DNA of 64,000 nucleotides, taken from Porphyrobacter sp. LM 6 (GTDB lineage Bacteria; Pseudomonadota; Alphaproteobacteria; Sphingomonadales; Sphingomonadaceae). The stretch covers positions 744,001 through 808,000 of the forward strand of contig NZ_CP017113.1 of NCBI RefSeq assembly GCF_001720465.1, given 5' to 3'. Shown one piece after another: positions 1 through 8,396 of the stretch (positions are counted from its first letter, which is position 1; each line of letters opens with the position of its first letter). Both the position numbers and the translations under genes were made by a program. Under the pieces are notes generated by a model. The model saw nothing but the letters and a program-made list of their open reading frames with translations, did not search any database and was not told the DNA's origin.

Positions 1-675
1 CTGATCGTGCTGATCGTGCTGTTCCATCTGGCGGCGCTCTATGGCTTGGCGCGCGTTTTCGCGCCGGACATGACGGCGACAGTCGAGCGCGAGGTGGTGT
101 CGGCCTTCACGGTAACGATTACTGCGCCGCCCGATCCTCCGCCGCCCGAAAACCAGCCCGAGCCCGACGAGGGCGCGCAGGGTGCGCCGGGACGCGAGGC
201 GGTGGCCAAGCCCGTCTCCGCGCAGCCGCCCAAGGTCAAGGTCAAGCAGGATCAGGCGCTGCCGCGGGCCTCATCGACCGGGAACGCGAACGATTCCGGC
301 GCGGCTGCGGCGGGCGATGGCACCGGGGCGGCCGGAACGGGTCTTGGCACGGGCAGCGGCAACAGCGGCAGCGGGCGCGGCGGCGTGGCCGTGTCGAAGC
401 CGGTGCACATCTCGGGTCGGATCGACAATGCCAGAGATTTTCCGGTGCCGCCGGGCGGACGCGAAGCGCGACGCGGGACGCAGGTGATCGTGCGGGTCAT
501 CGTCGGCACCGACGGGCGCGCGCGCAATTGCTCGGTCTATCGCCCCAGCCCCGATCCCGAGGCTGATCGCATCACCTGTCAGCTGGTCGAAAGCCGTCTT
601 GGCTTTCGTCCGGCCACCGATGCCGCAGGGAATCCGGTGCCTGCTCCGTTCTATTGGCGCCAGCAATGGTTCTGA
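1..675 (+). CDS. TonB-like energy transducer, 5' end cut by window edge
   Basis: The frame is open to the left edge, so the first residues are missing; an internal GTG at 7 is the first start codon seen. The visible N-terminus is a hydrophobic anchor, followed by a Pro/Glu-rich stretch (PPDPPPPENQPEPDE), a Gly/Ser-rich linker, and a C-terminal globular domain of about 85 residues with VIVRVIVGTDGRARNCSVYRPSPDPEAD, which fits a TonB C-terminal domain. Such proteins span the inner membrane and periplasm and power outer-membrane receptors using ExbB/ExbD. The two receptors near 21.6 and 23.8 kb are possible clients, but nothing links them directly. The family call rests on architecture and is fairly secure; the substrate is unknown. 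Confidence 0.72.
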   Translation: MIVLIVLFHLAALYGLARVFAPDMTATVEREVVSAFTVTITAPPDPPPPENQPEPDEGAQGAPGREAVAKPVSAQPPKVKVKQDQALPRASSTGNANDSGAAAAGDGTGAAGTGLGTGSGNSGSGRGGVAVSKPVHISGRIDNARDFPVPPGGREARRGTQVIVRVIVGTDGRARNCSVYRPSPDPEADRITCQLVESRLGFRPATDAAGNPVPAPFYWRQQWF

Positions 676-781
676 TTGCGCCAGATCGGGGGCATCGCTC
701 GGCGAACCGGGCCAAGAGTACTGGCTTTGTCCGGGGGTTCCGGTGTAGCAATTGGCTCAGGAAGGACGAAAAATCAGCGTG

Positions 782-1822
782 ATGGCGATTCATCCGGTTA
801 TCCTGTGCGGCGGCGGCGGCACCCGTCTGTGGCCGGTCAGCACCCTTTCACTGCCCAAGCCGTTCCTGCCCCTGCTCGGGGCCGAAACCCTGTTCCAGCA
901 GGCGGTTGCCCGCGTGGCTGGTGACGCGCAGTTCGCGCCGCCGCTGGTGGTGGCAGGTGCGGCCCATGCCGATCTGGTCATGGCGCAGCTTGGCGATGTG
1001 CCCGGCGCGCGTCTGGTGATCGAGCCGGCGGCGAAGAACACCGCCCCTGCGATCGCGCTCGCTGCGGCGCTGCTTCCGCAAGATGCGGTGATGCTGATCT
1101 GCCCGAGCGACCATTACATCGCCGATCCCGCAGCCTTCCGCGCCGCCGCACTGGCCGCGGCCGCGCTGGCAGCCCAGGATTATCTGGTGTCCTTCGGCAT
1201 CACTGCCGACCGGCCCGAAACCGGCTACGGCTATCTCCAGCGGGGCGAACCGCTGGCAGGTGGTTTTGCCGTGCGGCGCTTCGTCGAAAAGCCCGATCGC
1301 GTGGCCGCAGAGGCCTACCTCGCCAGCGGCGAATACAGCTGGAACGGCGGCATCTTCGCCTTCCGCGCCGGAAAGCTGTTGGCCGAACTCGCTGCCCATC
1401 GTCCCGAGATGGCGCGGCTGGTGGCCGAAGCCGTGGCACAGGGCAGCAACGATGGCACCCGCTTCCACCCCGCACCCGGCCCCTTTTCCGCGATCGCCGG
1501 GGAATCGATCGATTATGCGGTGATGGAAAACACCGCGCGCGCAGCGATGGTGCCGGCCAGCATGGGCTGGTCGGATATCGGCAACTGGGCGGCACTGGCC
1601 GATGCCATGTCCGAAGTCGCGGATGACGCGGGCAACATCGTGCGCGAAGGCGAGGTCAATCTTCTGCAATGTCGCGGCGTGCTGGCGACGAGCGATGGGC
1701 CGCGCATTTCCGCCATCGGGCTCAAAGATGTGTGCATCATCGTATCCGGCAACGAAGTGCTGGTGACCACGCGCACTGGCGCGCAGGCGGTGGGCAAGCT
1801 GCCGGGAGCGGCAAACCAGTGA
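782..1822 (+). CDS. manC: Mannose-1-phosphate guanylyltransferase
   Basis: It makes GDP-mannose from mannose-1-phosphate and GTP in the cytosol for polysaccharide synthesis. The protein (346 aa) opens with the nucleotidyltransferase signature GGGGTRLWPVSTLSLPKP and carries the later FVEKP motif, typical of the AlgA/ManC group. It is the short form: the fused C-terminal phosphomannose isomerase is absent, and that activity is encoded by the next gene. The ATG at 782 is chosen because the fold starts there; GTG 779 and TTG 752 are in frame, and the AGGAAGGA at 759-766 lies rather far upstream. Its TGA overlaps the manA start by four bases, so the two are translationally coupled. Confidence 0.93.
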   Translation: MAIHPVILCGGGGTRLWPVSTLSLPKPFLPLLGAETLFQQAVARVAGDAQFAPPLVVAGAAHADLVMAQLGDVPGARLVIEPAAKNTAPAIALAAALLPQDAVMLICPSDHYIADPAAFRAAALAAAALAAQDYLVSFGITADRPETGYGYLQRGEPLAGGFAVRRFVEKPDRVAAEAYLASGEYSWNGGIFAFRAGKLLAELAAHRPEMARLVAEAVAQGSNDGTRFHPAPGPFSAIAGESIDYAVMENTARAAMVPASMGWSDIGNWAALADAMSEVADDAGNIVREGEVNLLQCRGVLATSDGPRISAIGLKDVCIIVSGNEVLVTTRTGAQAVGKLPGAANQ

Positions 1823-2619
1823 ATAACGCGCGTCAGCTTCCCGCCCTGATGGTCGAGAAGGTTTGGGGTCGCGATGATCTGCCAGCGCCGTTCGTGGCTC
1901 CGCAAGGCCAGCGGATCGGCGAGATCTGGTTCGAACCCCCGCCCGAATTGCCGCAAGTGCTGATCAAATACCTGTTCACCTCCGAGAAGCTGTCGGTGCA
2001 GGTCCACCCTTCCGATGCCAATGCGCTGCCGGGCGAGGCGGGGAAGGAAGAATGCTGGCTGGTAATTGATGCCGCGCCTGATGCGCGGCTGGCGATCGGC
2101 TTCCGGCACGCTGTCGAGCGCGAGGATATCGCTGCCGCCGCGCGCGATGGCAGCATCGAGCAGCTGCTCCAGTGGTATCCCGCCCGTCCCGGTGATCTTT
2201 TCTATCTGCCTGCTGGCACGGTTCACGCGATTGGCGAAGGGTTGGCTCTCGTCGAAGTGCAGCAGGCCAGCGACACCACCTTCCGCCTCTACGACTATGG
2301 CCGCCCGCGCGAGCTGCATCTGGACCGCGCGCTGGCGGTGGCGCGGGGGGAACCCTATGCCGCAGCGCATCGCCGCTCGATTGCCGATGGTCCGGTGCTG
2401 GTCGATGGCCCGTTCTTCCGGTTTGACCGGATCGAGGGCGCGCCCGAGCCAGCGACCTTCGCAGCCTTCACAGGTCCGCTGCTGGCGCTGCCGCTCGCCG
2501 GCAAGCTGTCGGCCGGCGATGTTCGGGCCGGCCCAGGCGAATGCCTCTATGCGCCCGCGTGCGACGTGGTGGATTTCAGCCACGCCGAAGTCACCTTGCT
2601 GGTGCGCGCCGCAATCTGA
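1819..2619 (+). CDS. manA: Class I mannose-6-phosphate isomerase
   Basis: It interconverts fructose-6-phosphate and mannose-6-phosphate, the entry step to GDP-mannose. The 266-residue protein has the zinc-site motifs of class I isomerases: QVHPSD, the following EECWLVI, and LPAGTVHAIG. It is shorter than the enterobacterial enzyme (about 390 aa), as is common for the compact alphaproteobacterial form. The start is taken as GTG 1819, which overlaps the manC stop (GTGA); the longer open frame upstream lies inside manC and is out of frame with it. It converges on the phytochrome gene with seven bases between stops. Confidence 0.88.
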   Translation: MNNARQLPALMVEKVWGRDDLPAPFVAPQGQRIGEIWFEPPPELPQVLIKYLFTSEKLSVQVHPSDANALPGEAGKEECWLVIDAAPDARLAIGFRHAVEREDIAAAARDGSIEQLLQWYPARPGDLFYLPAGTVHAIGEGLALVEVQQASDTTFRLYDYGRPRELHLDRALAVARGEPYAAAHRRSIADGPVLVDGPFFRFDRIEGAPEPATFAAFTGPLLALPLAGKLSAGDVRAGPGECLYAPACDVVDFSHAEVTLLVRAAI

Positions 2620-2626
2620 CCATGCG

Positions 2627-5173
2627 CTAGCCGGCGCGCAGCAAGCCTTCGATCTCGGCGAGGCCATAGGGCTTTCGCAGCACCGCATCCGCGCCCATCC
2701 GTTCGAACCCGCTTGCGCCCTCGGAATAGCCCGTCGCCAGCACGAACCGCACCCCCGCCGCGCGCAGGGCCGCTGCGACCGGCTCGCTCGATTCGCCGCC
2801 CAGATTGAAGTCGATGATCGCGAAATCCGGGCGCCGTTCGGCAATCGCCGCGAGCGCGCCGGTGACATTGCTTTCGAGCCGGACGTGCCCGACGCCGAGG
2901 CGGCGCAGGTGTTCTTCGGTATCGAGCGCGATGATGATGCTGTCCTCGACCACCAGCACGTGGTCGGGCCGGTAGGCAAGCTGCGGCGTATCCGGATAGG
3001 CGGGGCGCTGGACGGATGTCGGCACGGTGACCGGCGCATTCTCCTCGCCCGCCAGATAACGCGCGGGAATGACGAAATCGGCCTCGACCCCGGTCAGCCG
3101 GTAACGCATCTCTGCCGTGCCTTGCAGATCGTGGGGGATGGTGCGGGTGATGATCGTCGAGCCAAAGCCGTGGCGCTTGGGGGCATTGACCGGCGGACCG
3201 CCGATCTCGCGCCACGCCATCGCCAGATCGCCCACTGGAGTGCGCGTTAGGCCAACCTCGACAATCCCGGCCGGTGCGGAGAGACTGCCGTATTTGGCGG
3301 AATTGGTGGCGAGTTCGTGCACCACCAATGCCAGGATTGTATAGGCTTCGGGCGTGATCAGCACATCCTCGCCGCTCAAGCGAAAGCGCCCGCCAGCCTC
3401 GCCGCAATAGGGTGCAAGTTCCGCCTGGAGCAGTCGCGCGAGCGGTGCCGGCCCCCAATTCTCTGCGGTGATGTTGTCATGCGCCGAAGCCAGCGCGGCA
3501 ATCCGCCCGCCGAGGATCGCGGCAAAGCCGGGCACCGACAGCGCCTCGTGCTGCGATTGCGACACCAGCGCGCGGATCAGGCCGAGGACATTGCGGACGC
3601 GGTGGTTGAGCTCGGCGATCAGCAAATCCTGCTGCTGCGCGGCGCGCGCGCGTTCGCGGCTCAGATCCTCGCTCATTCGCAGCACGATTTCGATCAGCGT
3701 GCGGCGCAGGCGCGCGGCGATCTCGCATTCCTGCAAGTCCCAGTCCTGGCTGTGCCCGCGCACGGTTTCGTTCCAGGCGGCAAAGCTGGCGCGTGGTTCG
3801 AGCCATTCGCCCGGCTTCACCGCAGCCTTGGCGGGATCGCCTGCCCAGGTGATCATCCGGTCAAGCGGGCGCCGCCACAGCACCACCGCATCGCGCGTGC
3901 CGCGCGTAAGGGGCAGCACCAGCGCGCCCGCCGCGCGGGCGGCAAAGGCGGAGGCGGCGGGGATCTCGTCGGCCAGACGCGTGGTCGCATGGGGCGCACC
4001 GTCAAGCAGGTTGGTCAGCATCGGCACAATCGCGCTGAACTCGCCGGCATCGGGCGCATCGCCCAGCGCGCGATATGTGCCGTCGACGAACAGCGACAGG
4101 CCGTCATGCGCGATCGTGCCGCGCAGCAGCTCCTCGATGATCGGCAGGCTGTCGGTCAGCGTCATCCCGCCCGCCATCTGGAACAGCAGCCGGTCATTAA
4201 GCTGGCGGGCGCGTTCGCGCAGCGCCTCGGCCTGCGCCACCAGAATGCGGTCGAGCATCAGCGAGAAGGTCTGGCTCAGGAGGTCTGCGACGGTGCGCAG
4301 CGAAAAGGGCGGCAGGCGCGGGGTGCGGTGGTGGCAGGCGATCATGCCCCACAGCCGTTCATCGCGCACAATCGCAATCGCCAGCGAGGCGCTGACGTCC
4401 ATATTCTGCATATAGGTCAGGTGGACTGCGGCTGGCGCGCGCAGCATGCTCATCGACAGATCGAGCGGTTCGCCTTGCGGACCCAGCGCCGGAACGATCG
4501 GCACCGACGGCGCGCGCGTGTCTGCGATGGTCCGGAAGCGGTTGCGGCGGAACAGCGCGCGCGCTTGCTGCGGGATATCGGCGGCGGGGTAGCGCAAGCC
4601 CTTGAACGGCTCGAGCGCCTCGTCCCGGTCCTCGGCGATCACCTCGCCGCTTTCATCGGGGTGGAAACGGTAGATCATCACCCGGTCATAGCCGGTCATC
4701 TGGCGCACCAGCCGGGCTGCGGTGTCGCACAGCCCTTCAAGGCTGCGCGCCTGTTCGAGCTGGGCGATAACGGGCACGATCATGCTGACATGGTCGGCAA
4801 AGGCGGTGCTGGCGTGGGGTTCGAACTCGATCACCGAAAGTGCCCCGCTGGCGTGGACCGCGCCATCGAACAGCGCCCCGGTGCCCGTCAGATCGAGCCC
4901 GAAGCGGCGCTCGATCGCGTCAGGCACGCTGAGGCTGGCCATCGCCTGTTCCAGGATCACGCGGGCACCCGGCGCGATTACCTCGGCCAGCGGCGTGCCG
5001 GGGGCGGGCAGGGCTGCAAGACCAAGCAGATCGCAAAGATTGGAGGAGCAGTGCGCCACGAGCCCCTCGGCATCGATTGCGATCAACCCGCCGAAGGACT
5101 GGATTGCGCCGATCTGGTGGATCGGCTCGCGGTCGCATTCGGTCAGCGCGCTGGTGGTCTGATGGAGGTTCAT
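2627..5173 (-). CDS. bphP: Bacteriophytochrome hybrid HWE-family histidine kinase
   Basis: A red/far-red photoreceptor kinase of 848 aa. Domains in order: PAS with the biliverdin-attachment Cys13 (TECDREPIHQIGAIQS); GAF with PAADIP at 196-201 (a variant of PASDIP); PHY with the tongue motif PRASF at 460-464; an HWE-type kinase with H-box ELNHRVRN (phospho-acceptor His524), N-box HELATNSAKYG and G-box WREIGGPPV; and a C-terminal receiver (738-848) with acceptor Asp788. It is therefore a one-piece kinase-receiver hybrid. The start at 5173 gives a four-base overlap with the stop of bphO, so chromophore enzyme and receptor are co-translated. No output DNA-binding partner lies nearby, so the downstream target is unknown. 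Confidence 0.95.
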   Translation of the reverse strand: MNLHQTTSALTECDREPIHQIGAIQSFGGLIAIDAEGLVAHCSSNLCDLLGLAALPAPGTPLAEVIAPGARVILEQAMASLSVPDAIERRFGLDLTGTGALFDGAVHASGALSVIEFEPHASTAFADHVSMIVPVIAQLEQARSLEGLCDTAARLVRQMTGYDRVMIYRFHPDESGEVIAEDRDEALEPFKGLRYPAADIPQQARALFRRNRFRTIADTRAPSVPIVPALGPQGEPLDLSMSMLRAPAAVHLTYMQNMDVSASLAIAIVRDERLWGMIACHHRTPRLPPFSLRTVADLLSQTFSLMLDRILVAQAEALRERARQLNDRLLFQMAGGMTLTDSLPIIEELLRGTIAHDGLSLFVDGTYRALGDAPDAGEFSAIVPMLTNLLDGAPHATTRLADEIPAASAFAARAAGALVLPLTRGTRDAVVLWRRPLDRMITWAGDPAKAAVKPGEWLEPRASFAAWNETVRGHSQDWDLQECEIAARLRRTLIEIVLRMSEDLSRERARAAQQQDLLIAELNHRVRNVLGLIRALVSQSQHEALSVPGFAAILGGRIAALASAHDNITAENWGPAPLARLLQAELAPYCGEAGGRFRLSGEDVLITPEAYTILALVVHELATNSAKYGSLSAPAGIVEVGLTRTPVGDLAMAWREIGGPPVNAPKRHGFGSTIITRTIPHDLQGTAEMRYRLTGVEADFVIPARYLAGEENAPVTVPTSVQRPAYPDTPQLAYRPDHVLVVEDSIIIALDTEEHLRRLGVGHVRLESNVTGALAAIAERRPDFAIIDFNLGGESSEPVAAALRAAGVRFVLATGYSEGASGFERMGADAVLRKPYGLAEIEGLLRAG

Positions 5174-5757
5174 GTGCCGAGGCCCGGCCTGGCGCCCTGA
5201 CCGGCAACGGCAAGGAAGTGCGCGAACACCGCCGCCGCCGTATCCGCCGCGCCGTCGGCCTCGCTGGCAGGCACAGGCTGTTCGATCCGGGCGCGCAGGC
5301 CCTGCCAGAACGCCATCATCGCCGCATCGCCGAGGAACGCGGTCGGCCATGCCCCGCCGCCGATGCGGGCGACCTGCTTGGCGATGGCGCGGTTGCCGAG
5401 CGCCGATCCGGCCAGCACCCAGGCCGCGCCCAGCGCATCGCCGGTCGCCGCGCGCGTGCGCATGAAGCCGGGGGCAGGCGGAGGCAGAGCTTCACCCAGC
5501 GCTTCCAGATCGGCAGCGATCAGCGGGGTTTGCGGGGGCGGGACGAGATCGGCGGGGGCATGGCACGCCAGCCAGTCTTCGAGCGGAGCGCGGGCGGCGT
5601 GCTGGAGCGCGAGGAAGCGCGCGTAATCGGCCCGGCTGCCCCAGCCGCTGGCTTCCTGCATCGCATTGTCGAGCAGATCATGCGCCGCCATCGTCGCGCT
5701 GCGCAGGTGCGTGCGCAAATCCTCGCTCGCAGCGATAGCGTTCGTCGCCCGCGCCAT
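5170..5757 (-). CDS. bphO: Haem oxygenase supplying biliverdin to BphP
   Basis: It opens haem to biliverdin, the chromophore of the phytochrome encoded directly downstream. The 195-residue sequence has the N-terminal helix of bacterial BphO/HemO proteins, LRTHLRSATMAAHDLLD, whose His26 is the expected proximal haem ligand, and a Gly-containing distal helix region (WVLAGSALGNR). It is a soluble cytosolic protein with no TM segment. A GGGAAGGG ribosome site precedes the ATG. The stop overlaps the bphP start by four bases. Promoter elements are not obvious, but a strong dyad lies at 5832-5853, about 75 bases upstream of the start. Confidence 0.9.
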   Translation of the reverse strand: MARATNAIAASEDLRTHLRSATMAAHDLLDNAMQEASGWGSRADYARFLALQHAARAPLEDWLACHAPADLVPPPQTPLIAADLEALGEALPPPAPGFMRTRAATGDALGAAWVLAGSALGNRAIAKQVARIGGGAWPTAFLGDAAMMAFWQGLRARIEQPVPASEADGAADTAAAVFAHFLAVAGQGARPGLGT

Positions 5758-5831
5758 GTCGTTCGCCCTTCCCTACCAATCGGCACCGGTCTGCTACACG
5801 ATCCCGAGTGTAAGGCAGAAGAAGCGTCAAA

Positions 5832-5853
5832 TGTGTCAGGAAACTATGACACA
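5832..5853. promoter_or_regulatory. TGT-N12-ACA dyad upstream of bphO-bphP
   Basis: The arms TGTGTCA and TGACACA form a perfect 7-bp inverted repeat with an 8-bp spacer. Its inner part reads TGT-N12-ACA (5834-5851), the consensus of the PpsR/CrtJ repressors that control photosynthesis genes in purple bacteria. It sits between the stop of the PHA-system gene and bphO, where a repressor would act on the bphO promoter. The match is seen directly; the regulator is inferred, and a TetR-like factor is an alternative. Confidence 0.5.
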
Positions 5854-5921
5854 GGGCGGCAGGCTTGGCAATTGCCGCAGGTGTCCTGAAGTCGGCAGTT
5901 GCGCCGAAACGAAGCGATCGG

Positions 5922-6221
5922 TCAGGGGGCGAGCAGCCGCCCGCCTTCCTTCTTCACCGCCGCCTCGAGCGGGCCGCGCATCACCGCGAACAGCATCGGC
6001 AGGTCCATTTCGATCACGACGTCGTTGTCGCGCACCTGAACCCCGCCGGGGATGGTCTGGCCCATCACTTCGGCGGTGATGGTCATGCGATCTTCGTTGG
6101 GCCAACCGGTGGTGACCCGCGCAAGGCCAGCGGGAAAGAAACCCGCGATCTCGTCGGCATGGGCGCGCATCCGGCGGCGGACTTCTTCCTTGGAGAGATC
6201 ATGGGGCAGGGTCACGCGCAT
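5922..6221 (-). CDS. Polyhydroxyalkanoic-acid-system family protein
   Basis: A small soluble protein of 99 aa starting MRVTLPHDLSKEEVRRRM, with a following GWPNEDRMTITAEVMGQTI segment and a C-terminal DLPMLFAVMRGPLEAAVKKE helix. This pattern (His-x-Leu-x-x-x-x-Ala/Val-x-x-Arg at the N-terminus, then a beta-rich core) fits the PHA_gran_rgn family. Members are often annotated as polyhydroxyalkanoate granule-associated, but their biochemical role is unclear, and no PHA synthase or phasin gene is in the window. It lies three bases after the XpaC-like gene, so it is probably the last cistron of the telA operon. Confidence 0.65.
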   Translation of the reverse strand: MRVTLPHDLSKEEVRRRMRAHADEIAGFFPAGLARVTTGWPNEDRMTITAEVMGQTIPGGVQVRDNDVVIEMDLPMLFAVMRGPLEAAVKKEGGRLLAP

Positions 6222-6224
6222 GGC

Positions 6225-7034
6225 TCAGCGCTCCTGTTTGGGCGGGGTGGCCGAAAAATCGGGGAGCGGTACGCCGGTATCCGGCATCGCGTCTTCCAGA
6301 GCTTCCGCCCCGCCATAGCGGTATTCGAGGTAGCGGCTCTTGATCGCCAGATCATCAAGCGCGCCTTCCGCAAGGCGCCTGGTCACGCGGTCGACTTCGC
6401 CCGAGAGCTTGGTGAGGCTGTCGGTCAGGCGTTCGTCGGCGGTCTTGCCAGCATATTCCTCGGCGCGCAGGTGGGCGGGGATCTTGCGGTAATTGTCGAT
6501 CGTCTCGGGGATATATTCGCCCACCAGTTCGCGCACTTCGGCCATCGCCGGTTCGTTGTCGCCCAAGCCCTGCAATTGTAGGCCGAGCGCATCGAGCTGC
6601 ACGCCGAGCTGATCGACCAGCGCCTGCGCAGCCGGGGGCAGGGTGGGGCGCTGGGCCTCCAGCCACAATTCGGTGCGCGCAACCATCTGCTTGGGGTTGC
6701 CGAGCCTCAGTTCGGCGCGCTGCGGGACCTTCACCTTTGAGAACTGCGCAAAGACCCCGACCACGACCGCGGTTACAAGGATCGCCGCCATCAGGCCCCA
6801 GAACTGAAGCCCGCCGATAATGCCGCCGATAATCCCCGCGCCGATCCAGACCGCCACCACGGCCAGCCCGATGTTTCGCACCCGCTTCAGCAGGCTTTTC
6901 ATCTTCAGTTCGGCCGACCCGCGCCCAATGCTGCCGCGTGGCGCAGGGCGGTGGGTGCCGCCATCACGCTGGGTCACAAGACTGCGCTTCGCCTCGCGCA
7001 GGATGCGTTCGGAATCGCGCGTGCTATCGGGCAT
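6225..7034 (-). CDS. Membrane protein paired with TelA, XpaC-like
   Basis: A 269-residue protein with a basic N-terminal tail, two close hydrophobic segments (about 54-75 and 78-97) and a long helical, charged C-terminal part. Topology and pairing with telA match the XpaC/TelA two-gene units of many bacteria, so it probably anchors a helical assembly to the inner membrane. The start codon overlaps the telA stop (TGATG), giving translational coupling. The XpaC label is inferred from neighbourhood and topology, not from a recognised motif. Confidence 0.55.
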   Translation of the reverse strand: MPDSTRDSERILREAKRSLVTQRDGGTHRPAPRGSIGRGSAELKMKSLLKRVRNIGLAVVAVWIGAGIIGGIIGGLQFWGLMAAILVTAVVVGVFAQFSKVKVPQRAELRLGNPKQMVARTELWLEAQRPTLPPAAQALVDQLGVQLDALGLQLQGLGDNEPAMAEVRELVGEYIPETIDNYRKIPAHLRAEEYAGKTADERLTDSLTKLSGEVDRVTRRLAEGALDDLAIKSRYLEYRYGGAEALEDAMPDTGVPLPDFSATPPKQER

Positions 7035-8245
7035 CAGCGATCCAGCGTCAGCAGTGACGGTTCGGACGCGGCGACCTTGGCCTGCGCTTGTGCCTGGCCT
7101 TCAGCGCGGGCGATATAGCCCTTGGACTTCTCGACCTCGTTGGTGAGCACGTTGACCGTCTGCTTCATCGATTCAAGCGCGCGCACCTTGAAGGCATCGA
7201 CTTCGTCCATCGTGTCATAGATGTTCTGGAACGCGCGCTGGAGCGTCTCGAGCGGGATCGTGGAGGACGCCGCCTGCTCGTGGATCTGCGCGGTCTGTTC
7301 GCGCAGCAAGGTGCTGGTTGAATCGATGATGTCACTGGTGGTCTTGTTGAGAGCCGTGATCTGGCCGAGCACAAGGCGCTGGTTGGTCATCGCCTGCGCC
7401 ACGGTGACAGCCGTGCGCAGTGCGCCGACGGTGGTCGTGCTGGCGCGGTCGACGCCCTTCACCAGTTCGACATTGTTCTTCTTGACCAGATCGAGCGCGA
7501 GGTAGCCCTGCACGCTCACGGCCATCTGGGTGAGCAGGTCCTGCGTGCGCTGGCGGACATAGAACAGTGCCGATTCCCGTAGCGCCTTGGCCTTGGCCGG
7601 ATCAACGGAATCGAGTTCCAGCGCCTTGGCTTCCAGCCGCTCGTCGAGGGTCTTGGCGATGTGGATCATCTGCTCCAGCTCGCCCATCGCCGCCCACAAC
7701 TTCTGCCGCTCGGTATCGATCGCGGCGTTATCGAGATGCAGTTCCTTCTTGCCGCTTTCGAGCCGCGTCAGGATCGAGGAGATATGCCCCTGCGCCGAAG
7801 TGTAGCTGTCGAAGTAGTTCTTGATCTTGTTGCCGAAGGGGATGATCCCAAGGATCTTGCGCGGGCCGGACAGCTTGCCCTGCCGGCCGGGATCGAGATC
7901 CTCGACCGTGCGGCGCAGTTCGGCGAGGTCCTTGCCCACCGAACCATCGGCATCCATCGCGCGCACCGGGCGATCGAGGAAGCGGTTAGACATCGCGGCG
8001 GCGGCGCGGATCTGTTCCTGCCCCATGCGGGTGATCTGATCGACCTTCTCGCCGAATTGCGGCGAGTTGGCATCGACCGAGACGAGCTCGTTGACGAAGG
8101 CATCGACCTTGGTGTCGAGTTTGGACTTCTGCTCGGTGGTGACCGGCACCAGCCCCGCAGCCTGCTCTGGCGCAACCTGCGGCACCGGCTCGGGCGGGGT
8201 CAGGGTGAATTCCGTCGCAGTGGTGGTTTGCGTTCCGTTGCTCAT
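7034..8245 (-). CDS. telA: Toxic anion resistance protein, TelA/KlaA family
   Basis: A 403-residue soluble, almost wholly helical protein. After a Pro/Thr-rich N-terminus (about 30 residues) it has the conserved TelA body: FGNKIKNYFDSYTSAQGHI, then LWAAMGELEQMIHIAKTLDERLE, FYVRQRTQDLLTQMAVSVQGYLALDLVKKNNVELVKGVDRASTTTVGALRTA split over the centre, and the coiled region with TLQRAFQNIYDTMDEVDAFK. TelA proteins are linked to tellurite and other envelope stress tolerance, though the mechanism is not settled. It is the first gene of the minus-strand unit telA, XpaC-like, PHA-system protein, behind the promoter at 8302-8330. Confidence 0.88.
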   Translation of the reverse strand: MSNGTQTTTATEFTLTPPEPVPQVAPEQAAGLVPVTTEQKSKLDTKVDAFVNELVSVDANSPQFGEKVDQITRMGQEQIRAAAAMSNRFLDRPVRAMDADGSVGKDLAELRRTVEDLDPGRQGKLSGPRKILGIIPFGNKIKNYFDSYTSAQGHISSILTRLESGKKELHLDNAAIDTERQKLWAAMGELEQMIHIAKTLDERLEAKALELDSVDPAKAKALRESALFYVRQRTQDLLTQMAVSVQGYLALDLVKKNNVELVKGVDRASTTTVGALRTAVTVAQAMTNQRLVLGQITALNKTTSDIIDSTSTLLREQTAQIHEQAASSTIPLETLQRAFQNIYDTMDEVDAFKVRALESMKQTVNVLTNEVEKSKGYIARAEGQAQAQAKVAASEPSLLTLDR

Positions 8246-8301
8246 GCCTGTCTCGTGCTCCCTGCAGCCACCGCGCCCGCGCGCGATCGGCCATTCCCAC
8301 T

Positions 8302-8330
8302 GTATTAGTAATCTAAAACACGTCTTTCAA
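8302..8330 (-). promoter_or_regulatory. Sigma70-type promoter of the telA operon
   Basis: On the minus strand the sequence reads TTGAAA, a 17-base spacer, then TAATAC. Both hexamers are close to the housekeeping consensus and the spacing is ideal. The expected transcript start is about 50 bases before the telA ATG at 8245. The AT-rich patch stands out in this GC-rich region. Confidence 0.6.
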
Positions 8331-8396
8331 GCGTGCGCGATCAAGCTACGCCTGAAACAGGCTCAGCGTCCAGCAGGTTAGGGTCGGTCGCTGACT

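Noticed and set aside
1513..3039. Long minus-strand frame over manC, manA and bphP
   Set aside because: It is the shadow of three well-supported genes and its translation has no family-like features.
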